In this document: positions 43,200-52,178 of the stretch, one piece after another
How the letters are laid out: each line of letters opens with the position of its first letter
Numbering within the stretch: the first letter of the stretch is position 1
NCBI RefSeq assembly: GCF_001447155.2
Contig: NZ_CP014754.1
Span: forward strand, 372,001-436,000
From: Marinobacter sp. LQ44
GTDB taxonomy: Bacteria > Pseudomonadota > Gammaproteobacteria > Pseudomonadales > Oleiphilaceae
DNA length: 64,000 nucleotides
Reading direction: 5' to 3'
Made by a program: the position numbers and the translations under genes
Notes under the pieces: generated by a model
The model's database searches: none
Seen by the model: the letters and a program-made list of their open reading frames with translations, nothing else
What the model was told of the DNA's origin: nothing

Positions 43200-44786
43200 A
43201 TGACACGACAACAGATTCTCGCAGAACTGAAAAGCGGTAATGCCCGATTCGATGTGGTGATTGTCGGTGGCGGCATCACCGGCGCAGGTGCTGCCAGAGA
43301 AGCCGCGGGGAGCGGCCTGAGAACCCTTCTGGTGGAACAGAAAGACTTTGCCTGGGGCACGTCCAGTCGGTCCTCAAAAATGGTTCATGGCGGATTACGC
43401 TACCTGGGCAGCGGCCATATTGGCCTGACCCGGGATGCCGTCAGGGAGCGCCAGCGCATGATGGAGGAGGCCCCGGGTCTGGTTGACCCGCTCCGGTTTG
43501 TCATGCCCCATTACCGGGGCCAGTTCCCCGGCCCCCGACTGTTCCAGACTTTGTTATCGGTATACGACCGGCTTGCCGGTGTCCGCAGCCGGCAATGCCT
43601 GACCCCCTCACAAAGCCAGCAGTGGGCGCCCGGTCTGAGCCAGGCCGGGCTTCTGGGTGCCAGCCTGTTTACCGACGCCCTCACCGAAGACGCCCGACTG
43701 GTGCAAAGGCTGATCGCCGAGGCGAGTCGGGACGGCGCCTTCTGCCTCAACTATGTATCCGCCAACCGGATCACCCGGAATGAGGCCGGCAGGGTTAATG
43801 GTGTTGTTCTGGTTCCGGAGGGGGAACCACTGGAAGCTGGTGTTTCCGTATCAGCCAACATGGTTATCAATGCCACTGGTGCCTGGGCAGACAAACTGCA
43901 ACAGCAGGGCCCGTCAGAACAACCACTGAGCATTCGCCCGCTCAGAGGCAGCCACCTTGTCGTGCCCTGGCAACGGCTACCGGTAACCTGTGCTGTGTCT
44001 TTGTTCCACCCCGAGGACAAACGCCCGGTGTTTGCCTTTCCGTGGGCCGGCACAACGGTACTGGGCACCACCGACCTGGACCATCCGGGTAGCCTGGACC
44101 AGGAACCGGTTATTAACGACCAGGAGGTTCGCTACCTGTTGCAGGTGGCTGAACACCTGTTCCCCAGCGCCAGCCTGACCGCCCAGGATGTGATCTCCAC
44201 CTGGGCTGGTGTCAGGCCGGTGGTCACGGATGGTCAGGGCAAAGCCCCCTCCCGTGAGAACCGTGAACACGCCCTGCGCCGGGATAAAGGCCTGATCAGT
44301 GTCGCCGGCGGCAAACTCACGACCTTTCGCCAGATTGCCCGGGAGGCTCTGGAAGCCGCACTCGGGCCAGATGGCAGCCACAGGCTCCGGGCCGATGACC
44401 AGCCAGTGTTCACTCCACCGGACGACTTTCCGCGGCCCACTCAGGTTCGCCACCGAAGCTGGCACCGTCTCAAGGGCTACTACGGACCGGCCCTGGGCGA
44501 ACTGTGCCGCGATGCGGATTTCACCGAAATCGCCGATTCCGGCGTGCTCTGGGCTGAACTGGAATGGGCCTGCCAGCATGAGCAGGTACAGCACCTGGAT
44601 GACCTGTTACTGCGCAGAACCCGCCTGGGGCTTATCTGCCCCGCCGGCGCGAGAGCCCTGCTGCCAGACATCCAGAAGCGATGCCAACGCCTGCTGGAAT
44701 GGACTGACGACCACTGGCAGCGGGAAGTGGAGCGTTATCTGTCGCTGTATCAGCAGGCTTATGCCCTGCCATCCGGGGGCAGGTAA
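43200..44786 (+). CDS. FAD-dependent glycerol-3-phosphate dehydrogenase (GlpD-like)
   Basis: 528 residues. FAD motif FDVVIVGGGITGAGAAREAA and the GlpD signature WGTSSRSSKMVHGGLRYLGS with later RPLRGSHLVVPW and FPWAGTTVLGTTDLDHPG. The C-terminal DAO_C domain is present. The enzyme oxidises G3P to DHAP at the inner membrane and reduces quinone. The ATG at 43200, with GAGG before it, is preferred over an upstream in-frame ATG at 43149 within the previous gene. It sits 7 bp after the AGPS-like gene and 5 bp before the kinase gene. It may be specialised for this operon rather than the general GlpD. Confidence 0.9.
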   Translation: MTRQQILAELKSGNARFDVVIVGGGITGAGAAREAAGSGLRTLLVEQKDFAWGTSSRSSKMVHGGLRYLGSGHIGLTRDAVRERQRMMEEAPGLVDPLRFVMPHYRGQFPGPRLFQTLLSVYDRLAGVRSRQCLTPSQSQQWAPGLSQAGLLGASLFTDALTEDARLVQRLIAEASRDGAFCLNYVSANRITRNEAGRVNGVVLVPEGEPLEAGVSVSANMVINATGAWADKLQQQGPSEQPLSIRPLRGSHLVVPWQRLPVTCAVSLFHPEDKRPVFAFPWAGTTVLGTTDLDHPGSLDQEPVINDQEVRYLLQVAEHLFPSASLTAQDVISTWAGVRPVVTDGQGKAPSRENREHALRRDKGLISVAGGKLTTFRQIAREALEAALGPDGSHRLRADDQPVFTPPDDFPRPTQVRHRSWHRLKGYYGPALGELCRDADFTEIADSGVLWAELEWACQHEQVQHLDDLLLRRTRLGLICPAGARALLPDIQKRCQRLLEWTDDHWQREVERYLSLYQQAYALPSGGR

Positions 44787-44791
44787 ACGGT

Positions 44792-46351
44792 ATGGCCAAC
44801 ACACCGCTTATTCTGGCGATCGACAATGGCACCCAGAGCGTCCGGGCGCTGCTGTTTGACCAACAGGGCAATCTGCATGGCAAGGGCAAGCAGGAAATCG
44901 AACCCTATTTTTCAGAACACCCGGGCTGGGCCGAGCAGCATCCAGACTACTTCTGGGCCAATCTCGGGCTGGCCTGCGAGGCGCTCTGGCAGAGTACCGA
45001 TGCAACACCGGACCAGGTCGCCGGCGTCACCGTCACGACCCAACGGGGCACGGTGATCAACCTGGACAAACACGGGCAACCGTTGCGCCCGGCCATTATC
45101 TGGCTGGATCAACGCCATGCCCGGGTGGATGGCCCGGTAAAGGGCCCCTGGGGACTTCTGTTCAAGCTGGCCCGGCTTGAAAACACCATTGAGCGTTTCC
45201 GGGAGAAAACCCAGGCCAACTGGATTGCCCAGAACCAACCGGATCTCTGGGCACAAACCCACAAATTTTTGCTGCTCTCCGGTTACCTCAATTACCGGCT
45301 GACTGGCCAGTACAAAGACTCCACCGGCAGCCAGGTGGGCTACCTGCCTTTTGACTACAAAAAACAGCAGTGGGCCGGTAACCGCGATTTCAAATGGCAG
45401 GCCATGCCCATAACCCGTGACATGCTGCCAGACCTGGTGCAACCCGGTGAAACCATCGGCCAACTGATTCCCGACGCAGCCCATCACCTGGGCCTGCCAG
45501 CGGGCCTGCCGGTAATAGCGGCAGCGTCAGACAAGGCCTGCGAAATACTCGGCTCCGGCGGGCTCAGCCCGGACATCGGCTGCATGAGCTACGGCACCAC
45601 CGCGACGATCAATACCACCAATCATCGGTACGTTGAGCCCACCCGGTTCATGCCACCTTATCCATCGGCCCTGCCCGGTCACTACTCAACGGAAGTAATG
45701 ATTTACCGGGGCTTCTGGATGGTCAGTTGGTTCAAGAAAGAGTTTGGTCTGCGGGAGCAAAAGCTGGCCGAACAACGGGGAATTGAACCGGAGGTCCTGT
45801 TCGACGAACTGGTCAATTCGGTACCGCCTGGTTCCATGGGTCTGATGCTACAACCCTACTGGAGCCCGGGCGTGCGCCAGCCGGGCCCCGAAGCCAAGGG
45901 GTCGATCATCGGGTTCGGCGACGTCCACACTCGGGCACACCTGTATCGCGCCATTCTGGAAGGCCTTGCCTACGCACTCCGCGAAGGCAAGGAGCGGATC
46001 GAGAAACGCGGCGGACAGAAAATTCGCCGGCTCAGGGTGGCCGGTGGCGGCTCACAAAGCGATGCTGCCATGCAGTTGACCGCCGATATTTTCGGACTGC
46101 CTGCCGAGCGACCGCATACCTATGAAACCTCCGGCCTGGGCGCGGCGATAGACGCCGCCGTGGGCCTGGGCCTGCACCCGGATTTTGACACCGCAGTGCG
46201 GGAAATGACTCGTGTCGGCCAGGTATTCACCCCGTCTGGGCAAGCGACTGAGCTCTACCAGCGCCTGTATTCCGAGGTGTATCTGGACATGTACCCGAGG
46301 TTACAACCGCTGTATCGGAAAATCAGGAGTATCACCGGCTACCCCAAGTAA
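44792..46351 (+). CDS. FGGY-family carbohydrate kinase
   Basis: 519 residues with both FGGY lobes. N-lobe: LILAIDNGTQSVRALLFDQQ, TVTTQRGTVINLDKHGQPLR and PAIIWLDQRH. C-lobe: SYGTTATINTTNH, IRRLRVAGGGSQSDAAMQLT and HTYETSGLGAAIDAAVGLG. It is related to glycerol, xylulose and erythritol kinases but lacks the exact GlpK signatures (for example the QSR/TIVW segment). Position after GlpD suggests glycerol or a related polyol as substrate. It is the last gene of the AGPS-GlpD-kinase operon. Confidence 0.85.
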   Translation: MANTPLILAIDNGTQSVRALLFDQQGNLHGKGKQEIEPYFSEHPGWAEQHPDYFWANLGLACEALWQSTDATPDQVAGVTVTTQRGTVINLDKHGQPLRPAIIWLDQRHARVDGPVKGPWGLLFKLARLENTIERFREKTQANWIAQNQPDLWAQTHKFLLLSGYLNYRLTGQYKDSTGSQVGYLPFDYKKQQWAGNRDFKWQAMPITRDMLPDLVQPGETIGQLIPDAAHHLGLPAGLPVIAAASDKACEILGSGGLSPDIGCMSYGTTATINTTNHRYVEPTRFMPPYPSALPGHYSTEVMIYRGFWMVSWFKKEFGLREQKLAEQRGIEPEVLFDELVNSVPPGSMGLMLQPYWSPGVRQPGPEAKGSIIGFGDVHTRAHLYRAILEGLAYALREGKERIEKRGGQKIRRLRVAGGGSQSDAAMQLTADIFGLPAERPHTYETSGLGAAIDAAVGLGLHPDFDTAVREMTRVGQVFTPSGQATELYQRLYSEVYLDMYPRLQPLYRKIRSITGYPK

Positions 46352-46376
46352 TGATTGACGAGCACCGAATGATGTA

Positions 46377-46407
46377 TTTTCGCCATATTGGTATATAATG
46401 GTGAAAA
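46377..46407. promoter_or_regulatory. Promoter and operator-like inverted repeat of the Xre-RES module
   Basis: TTTTCGCCAT (46377-46386) and ATGGTGAAAA (46398-46407) form a 10-bp inverted repeat with one mismatch. The -10-like hexamer TATAAT (46394-46399) lies within it, partly in the spacer. This fits autorepression by the Xre-type antitoxin. No good -35 is visible at normal spacing, but TGG before TATATA could be an extended -10. Confidence 0.6.
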
Positions 46408-46428
46408 ATGCACAAAGGAGCCCTAGCC

Positions 46429-46794
46429 ATGAACGAGCCGGCTACCCTGGCCGCCCAAACCAGCGACAAAGCCCTGCTGGCCAAAGCCTTGCTGAATTCC
46501 GCCAAGGCTTTTGGTCTTTCCCAGGCCGAAGCCGCCGCCATTGTTGGCCGAAATCGCAGCGGTTTGACCCGAGACGGCATTGATCCGGACAGTAAGTCCG
46601 GAGAACTGGCGCTGCTGTTCGTGCGCCTGTATCGGAGCGTTTATGCCCTCACCGGTGGCGACAACCAGGCCATGGCCCACTGGCTCAACACGCCAAACCA
46701 CTACTTTGAAGGCACCCCCAGGGATATGATTCAGTCAACGGAGGGGCTGGTTCGGGTGATTCACTATCTGGATGCCATGCGGGGAAGGATTTGA
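46429..46794 (+). CDS. Xre/MbcA/ParS-family antitoxin of an RES-Xre module
   Basis: 121 residues. An N-terminal helix-turn-helix-like region (AKAFGLSQAEAAAIVGRNRS) is followed by the DUF2384 toxin-binding domain (LLFVRLYRSVYALTGGDNQA, AMAHWLNTPNHYFEGTPRDM, VRVIHYLDAMRGRI). The start at 46429 has AAAGGAG eight bases upstream; 46408 is a weaker alternative. The antitoxin neutralises the RES toxin and normally represses its own promoter. The stop overlaps the toxin start. Confidence 0.9.
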   Translation: MNEPATLAAQTSDKALLAKALLNSAKAFGLSQAEAAAIVGRNRSGLTRDGIDPDSKSGELALLFVRLYRSVYALTGGDNQAMAHWLNTPNHYFEGTPRDMIQSTEGLVRVIHYLDAMRGRI

Positions 46795-47585
46795 ACTACA
46801 GGGAACGTATTAAAAACACCCTGGGCAGCCCACAGGGCCAGCTCTTTCGGGTAGTAGAGAGTCAGGAAGACATCGCCACCACCCAAATCGTTGATAACAT
46901 GCAGGAACAGGCTCGCCTGGAGCAACTGCTCGATGCCAGCAAACCGACGATCCCCGAGCAGGCCAACAAGCTGCATTACCTGCTGGCGACGCCCTTTCGA
47001 TACCCGCCACTCAAATACGGCTCTCGGTTCGGCCGCAGCTTTGAGCCCAGCCTGTTCTACGGCGCCATGAGCATTCCGACAGCCCTGGCAGAAACCGCTT
47101 TTTACCGGTTTGTGTTCACCAGCCACGTGTCAGAACCGTTCAAGCGCCCTTTGACCACCCTGCACACGGTCTTTACCGCCCGCTTCCGTTCAAGTCGGGG
47201 GGGTCGGCTTCAGGCCACAGAGTGGCAAGATCTTCAGGAAATCCTCACTGATCCGGTCAGCTACCGGGAATCCCAGGCGCTGGGCAGCGACCTGCGCCAG
47301 TGCGGCGCGGAAGCGTTTCAATTTCTCTCGGCCCGGGCTCTGCAGGCCGGTTTGTACCAGCTACCCTGGCAAACCGGAAGCGGAATGGATGGACTCAACG
47401 TGGCGCTGTTCAGCCCCCGCGCTCTGCGAGACACGGCGCCAAGGTCGTACCACAAACTCATCGTTGCCACCTCAGACCAACAAGTATCCATGAGTCTGAC
47501 TCTGGCGGATGGCAGCAAGCAGGTTCACAACTTCGGCCGGGAAGCTTTTCTGGTAGAGGGCGTTATTCCTCAACCGGCCCTGTAG
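46791..47585 (+). CDS. RES-domain toxin (NAD+-degrading)
   Basis: 264 residues starting with TTG that overlaps the antitoxin stop by four bases. The RES core is visible: Arg in LFRVV, KYGSRFGRSFEPSLFYGAMS, the Glu in IPTALAETAFYRFVF and a downstream Ser. RES toxins phosphorylyse NAD+ and deplete it unless bound by their antitoxin. The protein is longer than minimal RES toxins (about 160), with an N-terminal extension before the core. The 3' end overlaps the convergent NodT gene by 23 bp. Confidence 0.9.
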   Translation: MNYRERIKNTLGSPQGQLFRVVESQEDIATTQIVDNMQEQARLEQLLDASKPTIPEQANKLHYLLATPFRYPPLKYGSRFGRSFEPSLFYGAMSIPTALAETAFYRFVFTSHVSEPFKRPLTTLHTVFTARFRSSRGGRLQATEWQDLQEILTDPVSYRESQALGSDLRQCGAEAFQFLSARALQAGLYQLPWQTGSGMDGLNVALFSPRALRDTAPRSYHKLIVATSDQQVSMSLTLADGSKQVHNFGREAFLVEGVIPQPAL

Positions 47586-48981
47586 CCACCACCTCGTCAT
47601 CCCGCTGCCAACCTCCGCCCAGGGCTTTGTAGAGGTCAACAGCGGCAATCAGTCGGTTCAGGCGCATCTGGCTCAGCTGCTGGCGGGCGTCGAACACACT
47701 GCGCTGGCTCTCCAGCAAGGTCAACAAATCGTCCGCGCCCTCCCGATAACGGACTTCTGTCAGCCTGAGCGTCTCTTCAGCCCGTGCCAGGATCTCTTGC
47801 AGGCGCTGCTCCTGAAGCTCAAACAGAGAATCCCGGTCCAGGGCATCGCCCACTTCCTGGAACGCCGTCAACAGACTACCGCGATAGCTTTCCAGCAGGG
47901 CCACCCGCCTGGATTCTGAAATCGCCAGGGCGTTTCGCCGCTGGCCGCCGTCAAACAACGACTGACTTAAACCCAACAGACCACTCACGCTTTGAGTCGG
48001 ATCAGCAAGGCTGAGAAAACTGTCAGTGGATAACCGCACCGCTGCACTCAGGGAAACCGACGGCAACAGCGCCGCCCTGGCCTGTTCGATATCGGCACTG
48101 GCAGCCACCAGTCGAGCCTCCTGAGCTGCCAGATCAGGCCGACGGGTGACCAGGCTGGCCGGAGCCAGGGGGCTGATCACCGGTATGCTGACCGCCGCGA
48201 TGTCTGCCCCTGGCGTGTCGCCCTCAAATGGTAATTCTCCGGTCAGCACCCGTAGTGCTGCCAGCCGTTGCCGGGCCTGATATTCCAGTGGTGGCACCGC
48301 GTTGCGCAAACTCAAAACCGAGGTTTGTTGGCGTGCCAATTCAGCCCGACTGGCAGCCCCATTGCGGAAGCGGGCCTCCACCAAGGCCAGAGTGCGTTCG
48401 CCAATCGCCAGGTTGTTACGGGCAACCTCTACCCGTTGCTGCAACTCCAGCCATTCAAACCAGGTACTGGCGACCGAAGCAACCAGAGTGATTCTGGCCG
48501 TGTCGTAATCGAATCGGGTGGCCTGAAAGTTCGCCAGGGCGCCGCCTTCAACGGCAGACAACCGTCCCCAGAGATCCAGTTCATAGTCCACGGATAACCC
48601 GGCACTGGTTGAACCACCGGTGTTGGTATCGCCACCGGACACTCGCGAAGCCTGCCGCCCGGTACTGGCCGACGCCCCTACCGAAGGCAGCAGGCCAGCA
48701 CCGGCGGACTGCAGCTGCAAATCGGCCTGAATGACAGACTCGGCAGCGGCCGCCAGGCCTGGGTTAGCCTCGAGGGCCTTGTCTATCAGCCGGTTCAAAT
48801 TGTCATCATTAAAAGCCTGCCACCAACTGGCATCGATGCCCTGCCCCTCACCGGATTGGACCGACCATTGCTCCGGTGGAGCAACTGGCAAAGGCACCAG
48901 CTCCGGCTCCGGCGTGAACGTGGCGCACCCGGCAACCAGGAGAGCCGGCAGTAAAACCAATATTCGGGCGGTCAAAGTCAT
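47563..48981 (-). CDS. NodT-family outer-membrane efflux lipoprotein
   Basis: 472 residues. A lipoprotein signal peptide ends in LLVAGC (Cys19). Two OEP repeats follow; typical segments are WWQAFNDDNLNRLIDKALEA, VDYELDLWGRLSAVEGGALA and SRRVALLESYRGSLLTAFQE. It forms the TolC-like outer-membrane channel for the MacAB-type pump encoded upstream. The start at 48981 lies 5 bp after the macB end. Its 3' end overlaps the RES gene. Confidence 0.92.
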   Translation of the reverse strand: MTLTARILVLLPALLVAGCATFTPEPELVPLPVAPPEQWSVQSGEGQGIDASWWQAFNDDNLNRLIDKALEANPGLAAAAESVIQADLQLQSAGAGLLPSVGASASTGRQASRVSGGDTNTGGSTSAGLSVDYELDLWGRLSAVEGGALANFQATRFDYDTARITLVASVASTWFEWLELQQRVEVARNNLAIGERTLALVEARFRNGAASRAELARQQTSVLSLRNAVPPLEYQARQRLAALRVLTGELPFEGDTPGADIAAVSIPVISPLAPASLVTRRPDLAAQEARLVAASADIEQARAALLPSVSLSAAVRLSTDSFLSLADPTQSVSGLLGLSQSLFDGGQRRNALAISESRRVALLESYRGSLLTAFQEVGDALDRDSLFELQEQRLQEILARAEETLRLTEVRYREGADDLLTLLESQRSVFDARQQLSQMRLNRLIAAVDLYKALGGGWQRDDEVVATGPVEE

Positions 48982-48985
48982 AGTC

Positions 48986-50926
48986 TTATTCCGACGCCAG
49001 GGCATGGACCGGGTCCAGGTGAGCGGCTTTGCGGGCTGGCAGAAAACCGAAGATCAGCCCGGTGGCAAAGGCACAGGAGAACGCTAATACCATCGGCAAC
49101 ACGGTCATGTGGACCGGCGTGCCAAACGAGCCGATCAATTGGGTGGCGGTGATGCCCAGCGCGACACCGATCAGCCCACCAATGGCCGAGACCAGCCAGG
49201 CCTCGGTAAGAAACTGCTGCAGGATGTTCCAGGCCCGAGCTCCTGTTGCCATACGAATACCAATTTCCCGCGTGCGTTCGGTCACGCTCACCAGCATGAT
49301 GTTCATCACACCGATGCCGCCGACCAGCAGCGAAATGGCCGCAATGGAGCCAAGCAGCCAGGTCAGGGTATTCTGGGTTTCGGAGATGGTATCGATCAGC
49401 GACGCCATATTGCGGATGGTGAAGTCCTCAACACCGCCATGACGCGCCAACAGGGTTTCATGGATGATCGCTTCGATTTCATTCATCCTGCCCAGGTCAG
49501 CCACGGCCACCGTAATGTTGCGTAAGTGGGTTTGACCAAAAATACGCAAACTACCCGTTGTGTAAGGGACTAGCACAACGTCATCTTGATCCTGGCCCAT
49601 GGGCGATGCGCCTTTCTCCCCCATCACGCCAATCACCTGGAACAACACATTGTTCACCATCAGGTGTTTGCCGAGCGGGCTTTCGCCGGGGAACAGTGTG
49701 TCGGCCGTCGTTTTGCCCAACACGGCTACTGCCGCATAGTTGAGCTCATCCTGTTCAGAAAAGAAGGTGCCTTCAATCACCGGCCACTGCCTGGCCACCG
49801 GAAACTGGTATGAGGTGGCGTTAATTTCTGCACGGTGGTCAAGGTTAAAGTACCGAAGCGTTTGCGAACCGGTTAATTCAGGTATCGCTGCAAGAACCCC
49901 TTCTACTTCATTGATTGCACGATAATCTTCTGGGGTTAGCGTCGTCACTGACCAGCGACCTCCACGCTGATCCGGGCCGCCGGGGCGAATCAGCAACAAG
50001 TCACTGCCCATGGTACTGATTCGATCAACCACGTCTTTCCTGGCCCCCTCCCCGATAGCCAGCATGGTAATCACAGACGCCACGCCAATCACGATGCCCA
50101 GCAACGTCAGTGCGGTTCTGAACAGATTGCTATGCAACGAGCGCATGGCACTTTTCAGGGCCTCCTGCCAGTCACTCAACACCACGCCATGGCGACCTGC
50201 TTCGATCGCCGGTGAAGACACTGCAGCGCTGTCATCCTGGCCGGTATCTCGAACCACTTCGCCGTCGGCGATATGGATTTGCCGGCGGGCAACATCGGCC
50301 ACATTCTGGTCATGGGTGATCAGAATAACGGTATGCCCCTTGCCAGACAGCTCCGTCAGTAGCCGGATAACCTCTTTACTGCTTTTGCTGTCAAGTGCGC
50401 CGGTCGGCTCATCGGCGAAGATCACCTGGCCACCGTTCATTAATGCCCGGGCAATTGAAACGCGCTGCTGCTGACCACCAGACAACTGGTTGGGGCGATG
50501 GGTAAGCCGCTCTCCCAGCCCCAGTTCGGTTAACAGTTTCTCCGCCCGCTCCCGGCGTTGGGCGGGGGCCCTGCCTGCATAGATGGCCGGAATCTCAACA
50601 TTCTCCCGAGCGGTCATGCCCGGCAGCAGGTTGTAGCTCTGAAAAACAAAGCCGAAAGCCTCCCGGCGCAATAACGCCAGGTCATCCCGACTGAGCGCGG
50701 AAACGTCACGGCCGTCATACCAGTATTCCCCCAAGGTTGGCTGGTCCAGGCAACCGAGGATATTCATCAAGGTGGATTTACCGGACCCGGAGGGGCCCAT
50801 GATGGCAACGAACTCACCCGGATAAATTTTCAGGTCAATGCCCTTGAGTACCGGTACGGCCAACTCCCCCTCCCCGAAAGAACGGGTAATGCCTCGCAAC
50901 TCGATCAGAGGCCGGCTTGCGGTCAT
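48986..50926 (-). CDS. macB: MacB-type ABC transporter ATPase-permease
   Basis: 646 residues. N-terminal ATPase: Walker [21 protein letters not shown], signature [20 protein letters not shown], Walker [18 protein letters not shown]-loop [11 protein letters not shown]. Then a membrane helix near [20 protein letters not shown], a periplasmic MacB core domain ([20 protein letters not shown]) and three FtsX helices at the C-terminus. MacB drives efflux of macrolides, peptides or siderophores through MacA and an outer-membrane channel. Start overlaps macA stop (ATGA). Confidence 0.93.
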   Translation of the reverse strand: MTASRPLIELRGITRSFGEGELAVPVLKGIDLKIYPGEFVAIMGPSGSGKSTLMNILGCLDQPTLGEYWYDGRDVSALSRDDLALLRREAFGFVFQSYNLLPGMTARENVEIPAIYAGRAPAQRRERAEKLLTELGLGERLTHRPNQLSGGQQQRVSIARALMNGGQVIFADEPTGALDSKSSKEVIRLLTELSGKGHTVILITHDQNVADVARRQIHIADGEVVRDTGQDDSAAVSSPAIEAGRHGVVLSDWQEALKSAMRSLHSNLFRTALTLLGIVIGVASVITMLAIGEGARKDVVDRISTMGSDLLLIRPGGPDQRGGRWSVTTLTPEDYRAINEVEGVLAAIPELTGSQTLRYFNLDHRAEINATSYQFPVARQWPVIEGTFFSEQDELNYAAVAVLGKTTADTLFPGESPLGKHLMVNNVLFQVIGVMGEKGASPMGQDQDDVVLVPYTTGSLRIFGQTHLRNITVAVADLGRMNEIEAIIHETLLARHGGVEDFTIRNMASLIDTISETQNTLTWLLGSIAAISLLVGGIGVMNIMLVSVTERTREIGIRMATGARAWNILQQFLTEAWLVSAIGGLIGVALGITATQLIGSFGTPVHMTVLPMVLAFSCAFATGLIFGFLPARKAAHLDPVHALASE

Positions 50927-52074
50927 CGCAGCATACCCCGGAAATTGCTGGTGTTACTGGAACCAGAACGTGGATCCCGGGAAACCAGCACGACCTTTTC
51001 GCCTTCTTTTACGCCGGAGACCACTTCCGTATGTACCCGGTTACTGACGCCGGCCACAATGTCCCGCCATTCAACCTGGCCTGCCTGGGTCAGCACCTGC
51101 ACCCGGCCCCGTTGAACCGAGGACACTGGCACCCGCAGCACATCCAGGGCTTCGCTCTGAATAAAGAACACCTGGGCCGTCATGTTCGGTAGCAGTTTGC
51201 CTTCATCGTTATTGGCATCGAACAGGGCGTTGTACAGTACAACATTGTTGGTCACTTCCGGTGTCGGCTCTATGTATAGCAACTCGCCGTACACCTTCCG
51301 TTCCGCATCACCCAGCGTGGTGAAGTAAACGCGCATCCCAGGCTCGAGTTTGCCCACATCAGCTTCCGATACCTGTGCCCGCACCCGCATGGTGGCCAGA
51401 TCAGCAATACGCATCAGAACCGGGGCTTGCTGGGTTGCATTCAGGGTCTGGCCCTGGCGGGCTTCAATGGACACGACAGTGCCCTCCATGGGTGCATAGA
51501 TTCGTGCATACCCGAGGTTGGCCTCTTCCGCACGCAAGGTGGATGAGGTTTGTTCGATCTGTGCTTCCAGCATTGCCAGTTGCGCTTTGGCGGAGGCCAG
51601 TGACGCCTCGGCAGTCTGCAGCGATTCCCGTGTAGTGGCTTCTTCTTTGAACAAATTGCTCTGGCGCTGGAACTGGATTTCCGCCAGCCGCAACTGCGCC
51701 TTTCGGTCATCCAGTTGCGCCCGTTGATTCTTGAGCTGGGCCCGGGTGGCGTCGACCTTGGCCACGTATACGGTCGGATCAATCTCCGCCAGCAAGTCAC
51801 CCTGGGAAACCGTTTGCCCAACCCTTACATGGATGGTTTCGAGCTGGCCTGATACCTGGGCACCAACGTCCACGTAGTTGCTGGGCTCCAGCACGCCGGT
51901 AGCGCTGACCAACTGCTGGATGTCGCCGCGGGAGACTTCGATGGTGTTCAGTGGCGGCTGTTTGTTTCCGCCGTTCTGGAAATACCACCAGCCTCCGGCT
52001 GCAAGAATCACCAGACCTGTGAAAACACCAAACCAGGTTGGCCAACGCCGGCGGTTGCGGGGAGCAAGTGCCAT
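50923..52074 (-). CDS. macA: MacA-type periplasmic adaptor of the efflux pump
   Basis: 383 residues. N-terminal membrane anchor ([20 protein letters not shown]), lipoyl/barrel-sandwich ([20 protein letters not shown]), a long coiled-coil hairpin (about 100-190) and beta-barrel/MP domains ([20 protein letters not shown]). It links MacB to the outer-membrane protein. It is first in macA-macB-nodT. Confidence 0.92.
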   Translation of the reverse strand: MALAPRNRRRWPTWFGVFTGLVILAAGGWWYFQNGGNKQPPLNTIEVSRGDIQQLVSATGVLEPSNYVDVGAQVSGQLETIHVRVGQTVSQGDLLAEIDPTVYVAKVDATRAQLKNQRAQLDDRKAQLRLAEIQFQRQSNLFKEEATTRESLQTAEASLASAKAQLAMLEAQIEQTSSTLRAEEANLGYARIYAPMEGTVVSIEARQGQTLNATQQAPVLMRIADLATMRVRAQVSEADVGKLEPGMRVYFTTLGDAERKVYGELLYIEPTPEVTNNVVLYNALFDANNDEGKLLPNMTAQVFFIQSEALDVLRVPVSSVQRGRVQVLTQAGQVEWRDIVAGVSNRVHTEVVSGVKEGEKVVLVSRDPRSGSSNTSNFRGMLR

Positions 52075-52178
52075 TCAGAAGTTCTCCATACGCTCTGATC
52101 AGCGGCAACCATAGAGAACGCCAGCGAGAAAAAAAAGAGTTTGCTCAGGGTTTTGCCAAACCTTTACATACCCCCGGT

